The notes beneath the pieces were generated by a model. The model ran no database searches. It had not been told where the DNA came from and worked only from the letters and a program-made list of their open reading frames with translations. A stretch of DNA of 46,720 bases from Nevskia sp. (GTDB taxonomy: Bacteria; Pseudomonadota; Gammaproteobacteria; Nevskiales; Nevskiaceae), in assembly GCA_028291645.1 (NCBI GenBank), contig JAQGNU010000045.1:1-46720 (forward strand), written 5' to 3'. A program made the position numbers and the translations under genes. Below, in pieces: positions 18,812-27,364 of the stretch (within the stretch, counting starts at the first letter, position 1; the number at the start of each line of letters is the position of its first letter).

Positions 18812-18870
18812 GTCGTTTGAGCGCATCGAGCGAAAAAGTCGACGCGCCCGCGCAAGCTCCGTACACTGCA

Positions 18871-19003
18871 GCGGTTCATTGGGGAGTAGCCGCTTTCTGC
18901 GCTGTTGCAGAAAGGCACGCGTCAACACACTTGGCCGCGAGGCCATGGCGCATGCAACCGCCCGTTTCGGGCAGGGTCTGGCGAGACCTTTGACGCGAAG
19001 GCC
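18871..19003 (+). ncRNA. yybP-ykoY (Mn2+-sensing) riboswitch
   Basis: The leader holds the conserved core of the manganese riboswitch in order: GGGGAGTAGCC at 18881-18891, CGTCAACA at 18919-18926 and GCGAGACCTTTG at 18981-18992. Between them are perfect hairpins: CTTTCTGC/GCAGAAAG (18893-18900 with 18907-18914), TGGCC/GGCCA (18932-18936 with 18941-18945) and GCCCG/CGGGC (18960-18964 with 18968-18972). It precedes a Gdt1/MneA-type manganese exporter, a classical target of this riboswitch. CGCGTCAA (18918-18925) is also complementary to TTGACGCG (18990-18997), which could form a competing structure without Mn2+. Confidence 0.88.
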
Positions 19004-19010
19004 AGTCCTT

Positions 19011-19056
19011 GGGTTGGACGGTGGTGTTCGTGTCATTGGCTCGCACCGTCCGACCC
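19011..19056 (+). promoter_or_regulatory. Expression-platform hairpin of the Mn2+ riboswitch
   Basis: GGGTTGGACGGTG (19011-19023) pairs with CACCGTCCGACCC (19044-19056) over 13 bp with one G-U wobble. The stem ends 14 bases before the ATG at 19071, beside the weak ribosome-binding site (GGGA at about 19058-19061), and no T run follows. Control of translation is therefore more likely than termination. This is inferred from pairing only. Confidence 0.6.
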
Positions 19057-19070
19057 TGGGAAACCGCTCC

Positions 19071-19640
19071 ATGGAAGCTCTCGCAATCTCCACCGCGTCG
19101 GTCGCGCTCGGCGAACTCGGCGATAAGACGCAGTTGCTGTCGCTGCTGCTCGCCGCGCGTCTGCGGCGCCCGCTGCCGATCATCGCCGGTATTTTCTTGG
19201 CGACGCTGGCGAATCATTTTCTGGCCTGCCTGCTCGGCACCGTCGCCGGCGAGTGGCTCAGCCCGCAGAACCTGCGCTGGGTACTCGGCATCTCGTTCCT
19301 GGTGGTCGCGGTCTGGGTGCTGATCCCCGACAAGCTCGACAACAGTGAAGTCGAGACCCGTTCCAATTACGGCGTGTTCGCCCTGACCGCCGTCACTTTT
19401 TTCATCGCGGAAATGGGCGACAAAACCCAGATCGTCGCCGTCGCCCTGGCGGCGCGCTACGAGGCGTTCTGGAGCGTGGTGGCCGGCACCACGCTCGGCA
19501 TGATGCTGGTCAACGTGCCGACGGTCCTGTTTGCAGAGCGCGCGATGCGCTGGATTCCCCTCAGAGCAGTACACATTGCCGCGGCGGTGATCTATGCCGT
19601 ACTCGGCGTATTGACGCTGCTGGGTTATTCGCAGACCTGA
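19071..19640 (+). CDS. TMEM165/Gdt1 (UPF0016) family manganese exporter
   Basis: Members of this family (MneA in Vibrio, Gdt1 and TMEM165 in eukaryotes) move Mn2+ or Ca2+ across membranes; bacterial ones protect against manganese excess. The 189 residues contain two copies of the signature E-x-G-D-K-T, 'ELGDKTQ' at 15-21 and 'EMGDKTQ' in the second half, each starting a bundle of membrane helices (six in total). The ATG at 19071 is chosen because the first signature must lie near the N-terminus. The same frame is open back to 18687, but that part is the riboswitch leader and is not protein. Control by the yybP-ykoY element directly upstream supports a manganese role. Confidence 0.93.
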   Translation: MEALAISTASVALGELGDKTQLLSLLLAARLRRPLPIIAGIFLATLANHFLACLLGTVAGEWLSPQNLRWVLGISFLVVAVWVLIPDKLDNSEVETRSNYGVFALTAVTFFIAEMGDKTQIVAVALAARYEAFWSVVAGTTLGMMLVNVPTVLFAERAMRWIPLRAVHIAAAVIYAVLGVLTLLGYSQT

Positions 19641-19887
19641 GGCTGCTCGCTCGCACGCAGCCCGATCGGCTTGAGCGCGATCAATGCAAGCACGGCGGCG
19701 TTGGGGTAGCCTAGCGATCGTGTTGCGCCGTTATCGGGCAACGCGAACTTCATGGCCTGAACACCCGCACAGAGCTGGTGTCCCTTGCCCACGAATCTGC
19801 ATCCGGTTTGCCGCAGCCCACTGCTGCATTCGGCCACGAGAGACGCGGCCGAGCACACCGCATGCCCCGACAGCGGGAGCTGTGCAC

Positions 19888-22572
19888 ATGACCATGGAAG
19901 AACCGAGACCGAACGCTGAACAGGGCGATACGGATCCGCAGGAAACGCGAGAGTGGCTGGAATCGCTCGCAGCGGTGCTGGAACACGAGGGTCCCGAGCG
20001 TGCGCATTTTCTGCTCGAGGCACTGCAGGAAAAGGCGCGCTTGTCCGGGGCCTACATTCCGTTCTCGCCGAACACGGCGTACGTCAACACGATTCCGCCG
20101 CACAAGGAAGAACGCTCGCCGGGCGACCATGCGCTCGAATGGAAGCTGCGCTCGATCATGCGCTGGAATGCGATGGCGATGGTGGTCAACGCCAATCGCG
20201 AGCACTCCGGCATCGGCGGCCACATTGCCAGTTTCGCATCGGCGGCCACGCTGTACGACGTCGGCTTCAACCATTTCTGGAAGGGCCCCGAGCATCCCGA
20301 TGGCCCCGACATGGTGTTCGTGCAAGGTCATTCGACGCCCGGCATTTATGCGCGTGCCTATCTGGAAGGCCGTCTGAGCGAGGAGCAGCTGCGCAATTTC
20401 CGCATCGAGAGCGAACGCGGCAAGGGCCTGAGCTCCTATCCGCATCCCTGGCTGATGCCGGACTTCTGGCAATTCGCCACCGTCAGCATGGGCTTGGGTC
20501 CGATCATGGCGATCTACCAGGCACGGCTGATGAAGTATCTGCAGCATCGCGGCCTCGCCAAGACCGATGGCCGCAAGGTCTGGTGTTTCTGCGGCGACGG
20601 CGAAATGGATGAACCCGAAAGCTTGGGCGCGATCGACATCGCCGCGCGCGAGCAGCTCGACAACCTGGTGTTCGTCGTCAACTGCAATCTGCAGCGGCTC
20701 GACGGCCCGGTGCGCGGCAACGGCAAGATCATCCAGGAGCTCGAAGGCGTATTCCGCGGCGGCGGCTGGAACGTCATCAAAGTGATCTGGGGCGGTAGCT
20801 GGGATGCGCTGATCGCGCAGGACAAGACCGGCCTGCTGATCAAGACCTTCAACGAAACCGTCGACGGTGAATACCAGAACTACAAAGCCAAGGGCGGCGC
20901 CTATACGCGCGAGCATTTCTTCAAGAAATATCCGGAAGTGGAACAGCTGGTCGCGACCATGAGTGACGACGACATCGCGCGTCTCAACCGCGGTGGCCAC
21001 GATCCGCACAAGGTCTATGCCGCCTATGCGGCCGCAAGCAAACATACCGGCACGCCGACGGTGATTCTGGCGAAGACGGTCAAGGGTTATGGCATGGGCG
21101 AGGCCGGCGAAGGCCAGAACATCACCCATTCGGCGAAGAAGATGGGCGAGAACGCGCTGAAGACATTTCGCGATCGTTTCCAGATTCCGGTGTCCGACGA
21201 ACAGATCAAGGACACGCCGTTCTACAAGCCGGCCGAAGATTCGCCGGAGATCAAATATCTGAAAGCGCGGCGCGAGGAGCTCGGCGGTTCGCTGCCGCAC
21301 CGCAATCGCCGTGGCGACACGCTGGAAATTCCGCCGCTGTCGATTTTCGATCGCCTGCTGCAGTCCACCGGCGAACGCGAAATCAGCACGACGATGGCTT
21401 TTGTGCAGCTGCTGCAAATGCTGTTGCGCGACAAGAAGGTCGGTTCGCGCGTAGTGCCGATCATTCCGGACGAAGCGCGCACTTTCGGCATGGAAGGCAT
21501 GTTCCGGCAGCTCGGCATCTATTCAGTGGTCGGCCAGAAGTACAACCCGGAAGACGCCGATCAGCTGGCGTTCTACAAGGAAGACATCAAGGGCCAGATT
21601 CTCGAAGAAGGCATCACCGAAGCGGGTTCGATGTCGAGCTGGATCGCCGCGGCGACCAGCTACTCGAACCATGGCGTCAGCCTGATTCCGTTCTACATTT
21701 TCTATTCGATGTTCGGCTTCCAGCGCACCGCGGATCTGGCCTGGGCTGCGGGCGACATGCGCGCACGCGGCTTCCTGCTTGGCGGCACTGCCGGGCGCAC
21801 GACCTTGAACGGCGAAGGACTGCAGCACGAGGATGGTCACAGCCATCTGTTCAGTTCGACCATTCCGAACTGTCGCAGCTACGATCCGGCCTACGCCTAC
21901 GAAGTCGCGGTGCTGCTGCATCACGGCATGCGCGAGATGTATGTCGAACAGCAGGATCACTACTACTACCTGACGCTGCAGAACGAAAACTATCCGCACC
22001 CGGCGATGCCGGCCGGCGTGGAAAGCGGCATCGTCAAAGGCCTGTATCTGCTGAAACCCTGCGAGAAACCGAACGAGCTGCATGTACAGCTGCTCGGCTC
22101 CGGTTCGATCCTGCGCGAAGTGCTGGCCGCGGCGGATTTGCTGCTGCAGGATTGGAAAATCACCGCCGATGTCTGGAGCGCGCCGAGCTTCACCGAGCTG
22201 GCCCGCGACGGCCAGGACGCCGAACGCCATAACCTGCTGCACCCGGAAGCAGCGCCACGCAAGAGCTACGTCGATGAATGTCTCGGCGGCATGGCCGGTC
22301 CGGCGATCGCCGCGACTGACTACATCAAGGCCTACGCCGAGCAAATTCGGCCGTTCGTGCCGATGGGTTATCACGTGCTCGGCACCGACGGTTTTGGTCG
22401 CTCCGACACGCGTGAGAACCTGCGCGACTTCTTCGAGGTCGATCGTCGCTGGGTCACGATCAAGGCGCTGTTCGCGTTGGCGCAGGCCGGACAGGTGAAG
22501 TCAAGTCTAGTCAGCGAAGCCATGCAGAAATACGGCATCCACGTCGGCAAGCCGAATCCGGCGAAGGAATAG
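19888..22572 (+). CDS. aceE: Pyruvate dehydrogenase E1 component, homodimeric
   Basis: AceE is the thiamine-diphosphate-dependent E1 of the pyruvate dehydrogenase complex; it decarboxylates pyruvate and transfers the acetyl group to the lipoyl arm of AceF. The thiamine motif starts with GDG at 236-238 ('CGDGEMDEPES') and ends in 'VFVVNCN'. Other homodimeric E1 marks are 'NREHSGIGGHIASFASAATLYDVGFNHFW', 'GHSTPGIYARA' and 'NGEGLQHEDGHSHL'. The length of 894 is close to E. coli AceE (887). The start is ATG at 19888 with GGAG 8 bases before it; a second ATG lies at 19894. The 247-base upstream gap shows no gene. aceF follows after 2 bases, so the two form an operon, and no lpd gene follows. Confidence 0.98.
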   Translation: MTMEEPRPNAEQGDTDPQETREWLESLAAVLEHEGPERAHFLLEALQEKARLSGAYIPFSPNTAYVNTIPPHKEERSPGDHALEWKLRSIMRWNAMAMVVNANREHSGIGGHIASFASAATLYDVGFNHFWKGPEHPDGPDMVFVQGHSTPGIYARAYLEGRLSEEQLRNFRIESERGKGLSSYPHPWLMPDFWQFATVSMGLGPIMAIYQARLMKYLQHRGLAKTDGRKVWCFCGDGEMDEPESLGAIDIAAREQLDNLVFVVNCNLQRLDGPVRGNGKIIQELEGVFRGGGWNVIKVIWGGSWDALIAQDKTGLLIKTFNETVDGEYQNYKAKGGAYTREHFFKKYPEVEQLVATMSDDDIARLNRGGHDPHKVYAAYAAASKHTGTPTVILAKTVKGYGMGEAGEGQNITHSAKKMGENALKTFRDRFQIPVSDEQIKDTPFYKPAEDSPEIKYLKARREELGGSLPHRNRRGDTLEIPPLSIFDRLLQSTGEREISTTMAFVQLLQMLLRDKKVGSRVVPIIPDEARTFGMEGMFRQLGIYSVVGQKYNPEDADQLAFYKEDIKGQILEEGITEAGSMSSWIAAATSYSNHGVSLIPFYIFYSMFGFQRTADLAWAAGDMRARGFLLGGTAGRTTLNGEGLQHEDGHSHLFSSTIPNCRSYDPAYAYEVAVLLHHGMREMYVEQQDHYYYLTLQNENYPHPAMPAGVESGIVKGLYLLKPCEKPNELHVQLLGSGSILREVLAAADLLLQDWKITADVWSAPSFTELARDGQDAERHNLLHPEAAPRKSYVDECLGGMAGPAIAATDYIKAYAEQIRPFVPMGYHVLGTDGFGRSDTRENLRDFFEVDRRWVTIKALFALAQAGQVKSSLVSEAMQKYGIHVGKPNPAKE

Positions 22573-22574
22573 TC

Positions 22575-24296
22575 ATGGCCAAGGAAATGGAGGTGTCGGT
22601 CCCCGATATCGGCGACTACGAGTCGGTGCCGGTGATCGATGTGCTGGTGAAGGTCGGTGATCAGGTCGAGAAGGAAGCGCCGCTGGTCACGCTCGAATCG
22701 GACAAGGCAACGATGGATGTGCCGGCGCCGATGGCCGGCACGGTCAAGAGCATTCGGCTGAAAGTTGGCGACAAGGTCAAGCAGGGCAGTGCCGTACTGG
22801 TGCTGGAAACCAGCGAGGGCGACGCTGCGAAACCGCAGCCGGCCGAGCCGGCAGCAAAAGCGCAACCGGCGGAGGCGCCGAAGGCAGCATCGAAAGCCGA
22901 GGCCAGCAAACCGGACGCTACGAAAGCAGTAGCGGACAAGCCGGCGGCTGCGACCGGCACGAAGAAATCGGCGCCGGCGGCAGGCGCCAAGCAGGACGTG
23001 ACGGTGCCCGACATCGGCGACTATCACGACGTACCGGTGATCGACGTGCTGGTCAAGGAAGGCGATGTCGTCGCCAAGGACGACACGCTGGTCACGCTGG
23101 AATCGGACAAGGCGACACTCGACGTACCGGCGCCGGCCGCCGGCACGGTGCGATCGCTGAAACTGAAAGTCGGCGACAAAGTTTCGAAAGGCGCGGCGGT
23201 CTGTACCTTGGAAGTCGCTGCGGCGGACGCTGCCGGCAGCGGAACTGAATCTGCCGCACCCGCCACGCCGGCCAAGCCCGCAGAGAAGCAGGACGCTGAA
23301 AACCTGCCCGCCGCACCCGGCAATCTCGGCGCTGCACCGTTGCCGCCGCCGGCTTCGCGCCTGCCCTCGGCCGACGTTGCCGATGCATCTGCAGCGATTC
23401 CGCACGCGAGCCCCTCGATCCGCAAATTCGCACGCGAGCTGGGCGTCGACCTGAGCCAGATCAAAGGTTCGGCGCCGAACGGCCGCATTGCGCGCGAGGA
23501 CGTGCAGGACTACGTCAAGAAATCCCTGGCATCGCCGCCTGCGGGGAGTGCGGCGTCGTCGGCCGGTGCCGGCATCCCGAAAATCCCGACAATCGACTTC
23601 GCCCAGTTCGGATCTGTTGAAACGAAACCCTTGGCGCGCATCCGCAAATTGTCGGCGGCGCACGTGCATCGCTCCTGGCTGAATATTCCGCATGTCACCC
23701 AGAACGACGAAGCCGACATCACCGAACTCGAAGCCTTCCGCAAGTCGCAGAGCGAGGACAGCGGCGTCAAGTTGACGCTGCTGCCGTTCATCATGAAAGC
23801 GGTGGCGAAGGCGATCGAGGCCTATCCGGAGTTCAGCTCCTCGCTGTCGCCGGACGGCGAAAGCCTGATCCAGAAGCACTACATGCATATCGGCTTCGCC
23901 GCCGATACGCCGAATGGCCTGGTGGTGCCGGTGGTGCGCGATGTCGATAAGAAGGGCATCGTCGCCCTCGCGCAGGAAACCTCGGAGCTGGCGAAGAAGG
24001 CGCGCGACGGCAAGCTCAAGGGCGACGACATGAAGGGCGGCTGTTTCTCGATCTCGAGTCTCGGCGGCATCGGCGGCAGCCATTTCACGCCGATCGTCAA
24101 TGCGCCGGAAGTCGGCATCCTCGGCGTGTCGCGCTCAACCATCAAGCCGGTCTGGGACGGACACGCGTTTCAGCCGCGGTTGATGGTGCCGCTGTCGCTG
24201 TCCTACGATCATCGCGTGATCGACGGCGCCTACGCGGCGCGCTTCATCGTGCTGCTGGTCAAGCTGCTATCGGATCTGCGCAAGCTGTCCTTGTAG
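22575..24296 (+). CDS. aceF: Dihydrolipoamide acetyltransferase (PDH E2)
   Basis: AceF is the structural core of pyruvate dehydrogenase and passes the acetyl group to CoA. Domain order: lipoyl domain 1 (about 1-80) with the lipoylated Lys44 in 'LESDKATMDVPAP'; an Ala/Lys/Pro linker; lipoyl domain 2 (about 140-215) with Lys179 in 'LESDKATLDVPAP'; another linker; the E1/E3-binding domain ('SPSIRKFARELGVDLSQIKGSAPNGRI', about 278-315); and the catalytic domain ending 'LSLSYDHRVIDGA' with catalytic His546. Two lipoyl domains in 573 residues is common in proteobacteria outside the enterics, where there are three. The start is ATG at 22575, 2 bases after aceE. The two lipoyl domains are close internal repeats at both protein and DNA level. 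Confidence 0.98.
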   Translation: MAKEMEVSVPDIGDYESVPVIDVLVKVGDQVEKEAPLVTLESDKATMDVPAPMAGTVKSIRLKVGDKVKQGSAVLVLETSEGDAAKPQPAEPAAKAQPAEAPKAASKAEASKPDATKAVADKPAAATGTKKSAPAAGAKQDVTVPDIGDYHDVPVIDVLVKEGDVVAKDDTLVTLESDKATLDVPAPAAGTVRSLKLKVGDKVSKGAAVCTLEVAAADAAGSGTESAAPATPAKPAEKQDAENLPAAPGNLGAAPLPPPASRLPSADVADASAAIPHASPSIRKFARELGVDLSQIKGSAPNGRIAREDVQDYVKKSLASPPAGSAASSAGAGIPKIPTIDFAQFGSVETKPLARIRKLSAAHVHRSWLNIPHVTQNDEADITELEAFRKSQSEDSGVKLTLLPFIMKAVAKAIEAYPEFSSSLSPDGESLIQKHYMHIGFAADTPNGLVVPVVRDVDKKGIVALAQETSELAKKARDGKLKGDDMKGGCFSISSLGGIGGSHFTPIVNAPEVGILGVSRSTIKPVWDGHAFQPRLMVPLSLSYDHRVIDGAYAARFIVLLVKLLSDLRKLSL

Positions 24297-24428
24297 GTGT
24301 GCGGCAACGGTGCACCTGTAACGGCGGAAGGGAGTGGCAAGGGCGGTGTCGCAGGCATCACAATGGCGGCTGTGCTGGCGTCCGCCGCTGGCTAGGCGTT
24401 ACCCATCCAAGCACCTGAGTTTGCTGCC

Positions 24429-24701
24429 ATGAAGAAGAACGCACCGGAAGCCGCGCCACCTAAGGCCGTGGCCAAAAAGAAAGCCAAAGTCAAGGCGCCG
24501 GCCGCTACGGTGGCCGAAGTGCCGTCGCCGGTGGTCGCGCCCGAGCCGCGCAAGTCGACCGCCGACTTGCTGCGTGAAGCGCTGGCGGCGAAGCAGGCCG
24601 GACCTGCCGCCGGCGCGCCGCGGCTGCGGCCGCAGATGGGCGGTGGCAAAGTGGCGAAGGACGCCGAACGGCGCAGCGGAAAATCCAGAAAGGTCCATTG
24701 A
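24429..24701 (+). CDS. Small Lys/Ala/Pro-rich basic protein
   Basis: This is a 90-residue, strongly basic, low-complexity protein. Residues 1-40 are Lys/Ala/Pro repeats (such as 'PPKAVAKKKAKVKAP'), residues 42-55 look like a short helix ('KSTADLLREALAAK'), and the end 'RPQMGGGKVAKDAERRSGKSRKV' looks more specific and may be a conserved motif. No signal peptide or membrane segment is seen. The ATG at 24429 lacks a clear ribosome-binding site. It stands alone between aceF and the DUF885 gene. Its composition suggests nucleic-acid binding in the style of histone-like tails, but this is inference from composition only, and I do not recognise a family. Confidence 0.55.
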   Translation: MKKNAPEAAPPKAVAKKKAKVKAPAATVAEVPSPVVAPEPRKSTADLLREALAAKQAGPAAGAPRLRPQMGGGKVAKDAERRSGKSRKVH

Positions 24702-24744
24702 CTGTGCGCAGGCTCTGCGCGCCCAGCTCGGTTTAGGGGAATTG

Positions 24745-26604
24745 GTGAAACTCAAGAAACAGATCCTGCTCGGACTGTCGGCGCTCGTCGTCACTGCTGC
24801 CTGCAGCACAACGCCACCGGCCGAGGAGCCACAGCAAATCGCCACGATCGAAGAGCCGCCGGCGGCGCCGCCGGTCGCCGCACCGGTGCTGAAGCTGAAC
24901 GATGTCGCCACGGCCTACGTCAAGCTGGTGCTGGCGTTGGGACAAGTGGACGCCGATTACGTCGACGCGTTTTACGGCCCGGCCGAGTGGAAAACCGAAG
25001 CCGCCCAGAATCCGAAGAAGTTGCAGCAGATCGAGGAAGAAGCGCAGGAACTGATCGCCGCGCTCGGCAGTGCCGATACGTCCGCGGACGATGGCGATCC
25101 GGAAGCGCTGGCGCTGCGCAAGAGCTATCTGAAAAACCAGCTCGGTTCGCTGACTGCGCGCGCACGCCTGTTGCAGGGCGAGCGGATGTCGTTCGACGAC
25201 GAAGCCCGTGCGCTGTACGACGTCGATCCGCCGCATTACGCCGAGACCGATTTCCAGCCGGTGCTGAAAATCATGGACGGTCTGCTGCCGAAAGGTCCGG
25301 GTTCGCTGGCCGAGCGTTATAACCGCTACATCGAACAGTACGCGGTGCCGGCCGCGCGACTCGAAACGGTCATGCGCACCGCCATCGGCGTCGCGCAGTA
25401 CCGCAGCGCGGCGCACCTGCAGCTGCCGCCGGGCGAGCGCTTCGATCTGGCCTTCGTCAGCGGCAAGCCCTGGAGCGCCTACAACTGGTACCAGGGCAAC
25501 TACGTCAGCCGTATCGAGGTCAACACCGACCTGCCGATCCCGATCAGCCGCGTGATCGAACTGGCGGCACATGAAGGCTATCCAGGACATCACGTCTACA
25601 ACGGCCTGCTCGAGCAGGCGCTGCTGCGTCAGCGCGGTTGGCCGGAATATCAGATTTACGCGCTGTTCTCGCCGCAGTCGTTCATCGCCGAAGGCTCGGC
25701 CGATTTCGGGATCGGCATGGTCTTCCCCGGCAACGAGAAACTGGAATTCACCCGCGAGCTGTTCCAGTTGTCCGGCTTCGATACGAAACAGGCCGCCAAT
25801 TATCTGGAAGTGGTCGACGCGGCGAAGGCGCTGGCGCCGGCCGCGATCGAGGGTGCACGCCGCTATCTGGATGGCGAGTTCAGCACCGACTCGCTGCTCG
25901 CCTGGCTGCAGAAATATACGCTGGCCTCACCGGCCCGCGCCAAGCAGCGCCTCGCGTTCATCGAGCGTTACCGCAGCTACATCATCAACTACAGCTATGG
26001 CGAAGAGATCGTGCGCGACTTTGTCGAAAAGGAAGGCGACAAAACGCCGGGCTCGGCCAAGCAGTGGCAGGCATTCACAGCGCTGCTGAGCACGCCGCGT
26101 ACACCGACTGCGCTGCAAACCGGACCGAAGCCGCTGCCGCTGGTGCTGCCGGCTTCGACGTCGATCGTCATATCGACACCCGAAGCGGCTGATGCAGCGC
26201 CGCCCAGCGATCGAGCGGAAGCCGCCGTGGCGGCACCCAAGCTGCCGCCGCCGGTTACCGCGCCACAGCCACCGACGCCCGCGGCTGCGGCACCCAAAGC
26301 TGCAGCGAAGGCCAAAGCGCCGCCCAAGGCGAAGGCAATTCCCAAGGCCAAGGTGCCGCCGGCAAAGCGCGCGCCGCCGCCGGCGGCAAAGAAGGCCGAG
26401 CCCAAGCCCGGCCTGGCTAACTCGGCCGAATTCAAACATTTCATCGCGGGCAAGCCGACGCCGGCGCAATTCCACAAACGCTATCCGAACGTATCGCTGA
26501 TTCTGTTCGGCAGCGTTTCCAGCAAGGAATACCGCACCGACAACAGCCGCTACTTTGCCCAACTCGACGGCCGCGGGCGCGTTATCGGGGGCAAATTCAA
26601 GTAA
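24745..26604 (+). CDS. DUF885-family lipoprotein with an extra C-terminal domain
   Basis: The start GTG at 24745 (AGGGGA just upstream) gives a lipoprotein signal, 'KKQILLGLSALVVTAAC', so the mature protein is lipid-anchored at Cys20. Residues of about 50-470 are a DUF885 domain, a probable zinc peptidase fold, with 'HEGYPGH' at 276-282 and a downstream helix 'FIAEGSADFGIGMVFPGNEK' that carries the likely third ligand. A long Ala/Pro/Lys linker (about 480-555, 'PKAAAKAKAPPKAKAIPKAK') follows. The last 60 residues form a separate small domain ('FKHFIAGKPTPAQFHKRYPN', 'DNSRYFAQLDGRGRVIGGKF'). Length 619. The DUF885 part is shorter than usual. The extra domain is not a standard part of the family, and the linker resembles the basic protein just upstream. 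Confidence 0.85.
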   Translation: MKLKKQILLGLSALVVTAACSTTPPAEEPQQIATIEEPPAAPPVAAPVLKLNDVATAYVKLVLALGQVDADYVDAFYGPAEWKTEAAQNPKKLQQIEEEAQELIAALGSADTSADDGDPEALALRKSYLKNQLGSLTARARLLQGERMSFDDEARALYDVDPPHYAETDFQPVLKIMDGLLPKGPGSLAERYNRYIEQYAVPAARLETVMRTAIGVAQYRSAAHLQLPPGERFDLAFVSGKPWSAYNWYQGNYVSRIEVNTDLPIPISRVIELAAHEGYPGHHVYNGLLEQALLRQRGWPEYQIYALFSPQSFIAEGSADFGIGMVFPGNEKLEFTRELFQLSGFDTKQAANYLEVVDAAKALAPAAIEGARRYLDGEFSTDSLLAWLQKYTLASPARAKQRLAFIERYRSYIINYSYGEEIVRDFVEKEGDKTPGSAKQWQAFTALLSTPRTPTALQTGPKPLPLVLPASTSIVISTPEAADAAPPSDRAEAAVAAPKLPPPVTAPQPPTPAAAAPKAAAKAKAPPKAKAIPKAKVPPAKRAPPPAAKKAEPKPGLANSAEFKHFIAGKPTPAQFHKRYPNVSLILFGSVSSKEYRTDNSRYFAQLDGRGRVIGGKFK

Positions 26605-26714
26605 TTGATCGTCGTCGATCAGTCGCGCAGCCGGCGCCGCTCGCTATACTGCGGGCATACGGTGCCGGCTCTGGCGCGCCGACTTATTGCAACGGATTTG
26701 AGGGAGGTTTAACG

Positions 26715-27239
26715 ATGTCGGATGCGAAGCTGTTCCGCCGTATCGCACGCTTGGACGAAGAATTTCCGGGGCAGCTCGCCGCGTTCAAGCCGGCGCTGAA
26801 AGGCCTGGTCCCGGACGATATCAACTTCACTGAAGATTCCTACGACGAGTTGTTCGTACTGCTCGCCGCCGCGCTGTACTACGCGCGCGATGCGCGGCTG
26901 CGCAAGGCCTCGGCCAACAAATCCGGCGGCAATCCGAAGCTGGTTTCGGTGCTGATGGATGAAGGCGTCAAGGACAAGGATGCGGTGCTGGCCGAGCGTA
27001 TTCTCGATCGCATCGCGCCATATGCGCCGCCGAAAGTGGTGATCGCCACGCTGGCAACGATGCACGCCAGCCAGAGCCACGAGTTCCGCGAATATCACGG
27101 CGCGATTCAGCGCATCGTTGCGGATCTGTACCGCATCGTCAGCGGTTTCGAACCGGCGGAGTTCTGCCCGAAAGCGCTGGTGCGCTGGGCCTCCGGACCG
27201 AATCGCCCGACAATTTATGCGGCGCTGGCCGGCGACTAA
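26715..27239 (+). CDS. Conserved-looking cytoplasmic protein of unknown function
   Basis: I do not recognise this 174-residue protein. It has no signal peptide or membrane helix and looks mostly helical, with charged helices such as 'DSYDELFVLLAAALYYARDARLRKA' and 'KDKDAVLAERILDRIAPYAPPKV'. A His-containing stretch 'ASQSHEFREYHGAIQRI' could bind metal. The ATG at 26715 has an excellent ribosome-binding site (GAGGGAGG at 26700-26707), so it is clearly expressed. A TATACT-like -10 at 26645-26650 may be its promoter, but no -35 was found. After the stop (TAA 27237-27239) the same frame stays open for 38 more codons, described separately. Confidence 0.75.
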   Translation: MSDAKLFRRIARLDEEFPGQLAAFKPALKGLVPDDINFTEDSYDELFVLLAAALYYARDARLRKASANKSGGNPKLVSVLMDEGVKDKDAVLAERILDRIAPYAPPKVVIATLATMHASQSHEFREYHGAIQRIVADLYRIVSGFEPAEFCPKALVRWASGPNRPTIYAALAGD

Positions 27240-27356
27240 AGCGGCAAGCGGCTGCGCGACTGCGGTTTCAAGCCCGACGGTCGCACGGCGGTTTTGCTGG
27301 GGATGCGGGGCCGATTTGAAATGCTCGGCGCGGCCGGGCTGATTGCTGCACGCTAA
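27240..27356 (+). other. In-frame open stretch after the 26715-27239 stop codon
   Basis: Directly after the TAA at 27237-27239 the same frame continues for 38 sense codons to a TAA at 27354-27356 and translates to plausible protein ('GKRLRDCGFKPDGRTAVLLG'). It has an internal ATG but no ribosome-binding site. It could be a remnant of a longer C-terminus lost to a stop mutation, or chance in high-GC DNA. The evidence is weak. Confidence 0.25.
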
Positions 27357-27364
27357 TCGGCGTC

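Noticed and set aside
18687-19070. Upstream extension of the manganese exporter reading frame (about 128 extra codons)
   Set aside because: The DNA is the riboswitch leader and the OmpA terminator; family members start close to the first ELGDKT motif.
19625-20023. Leftward open frame of 132 codons overlapping the aceE start
   Set aside because: It overlaps the well-supported aceE N-terminus antisense, has no recognisable domain and no ribosome-binding site. The part in the intergenic gap could be a gene remnant, but nothing supports it.
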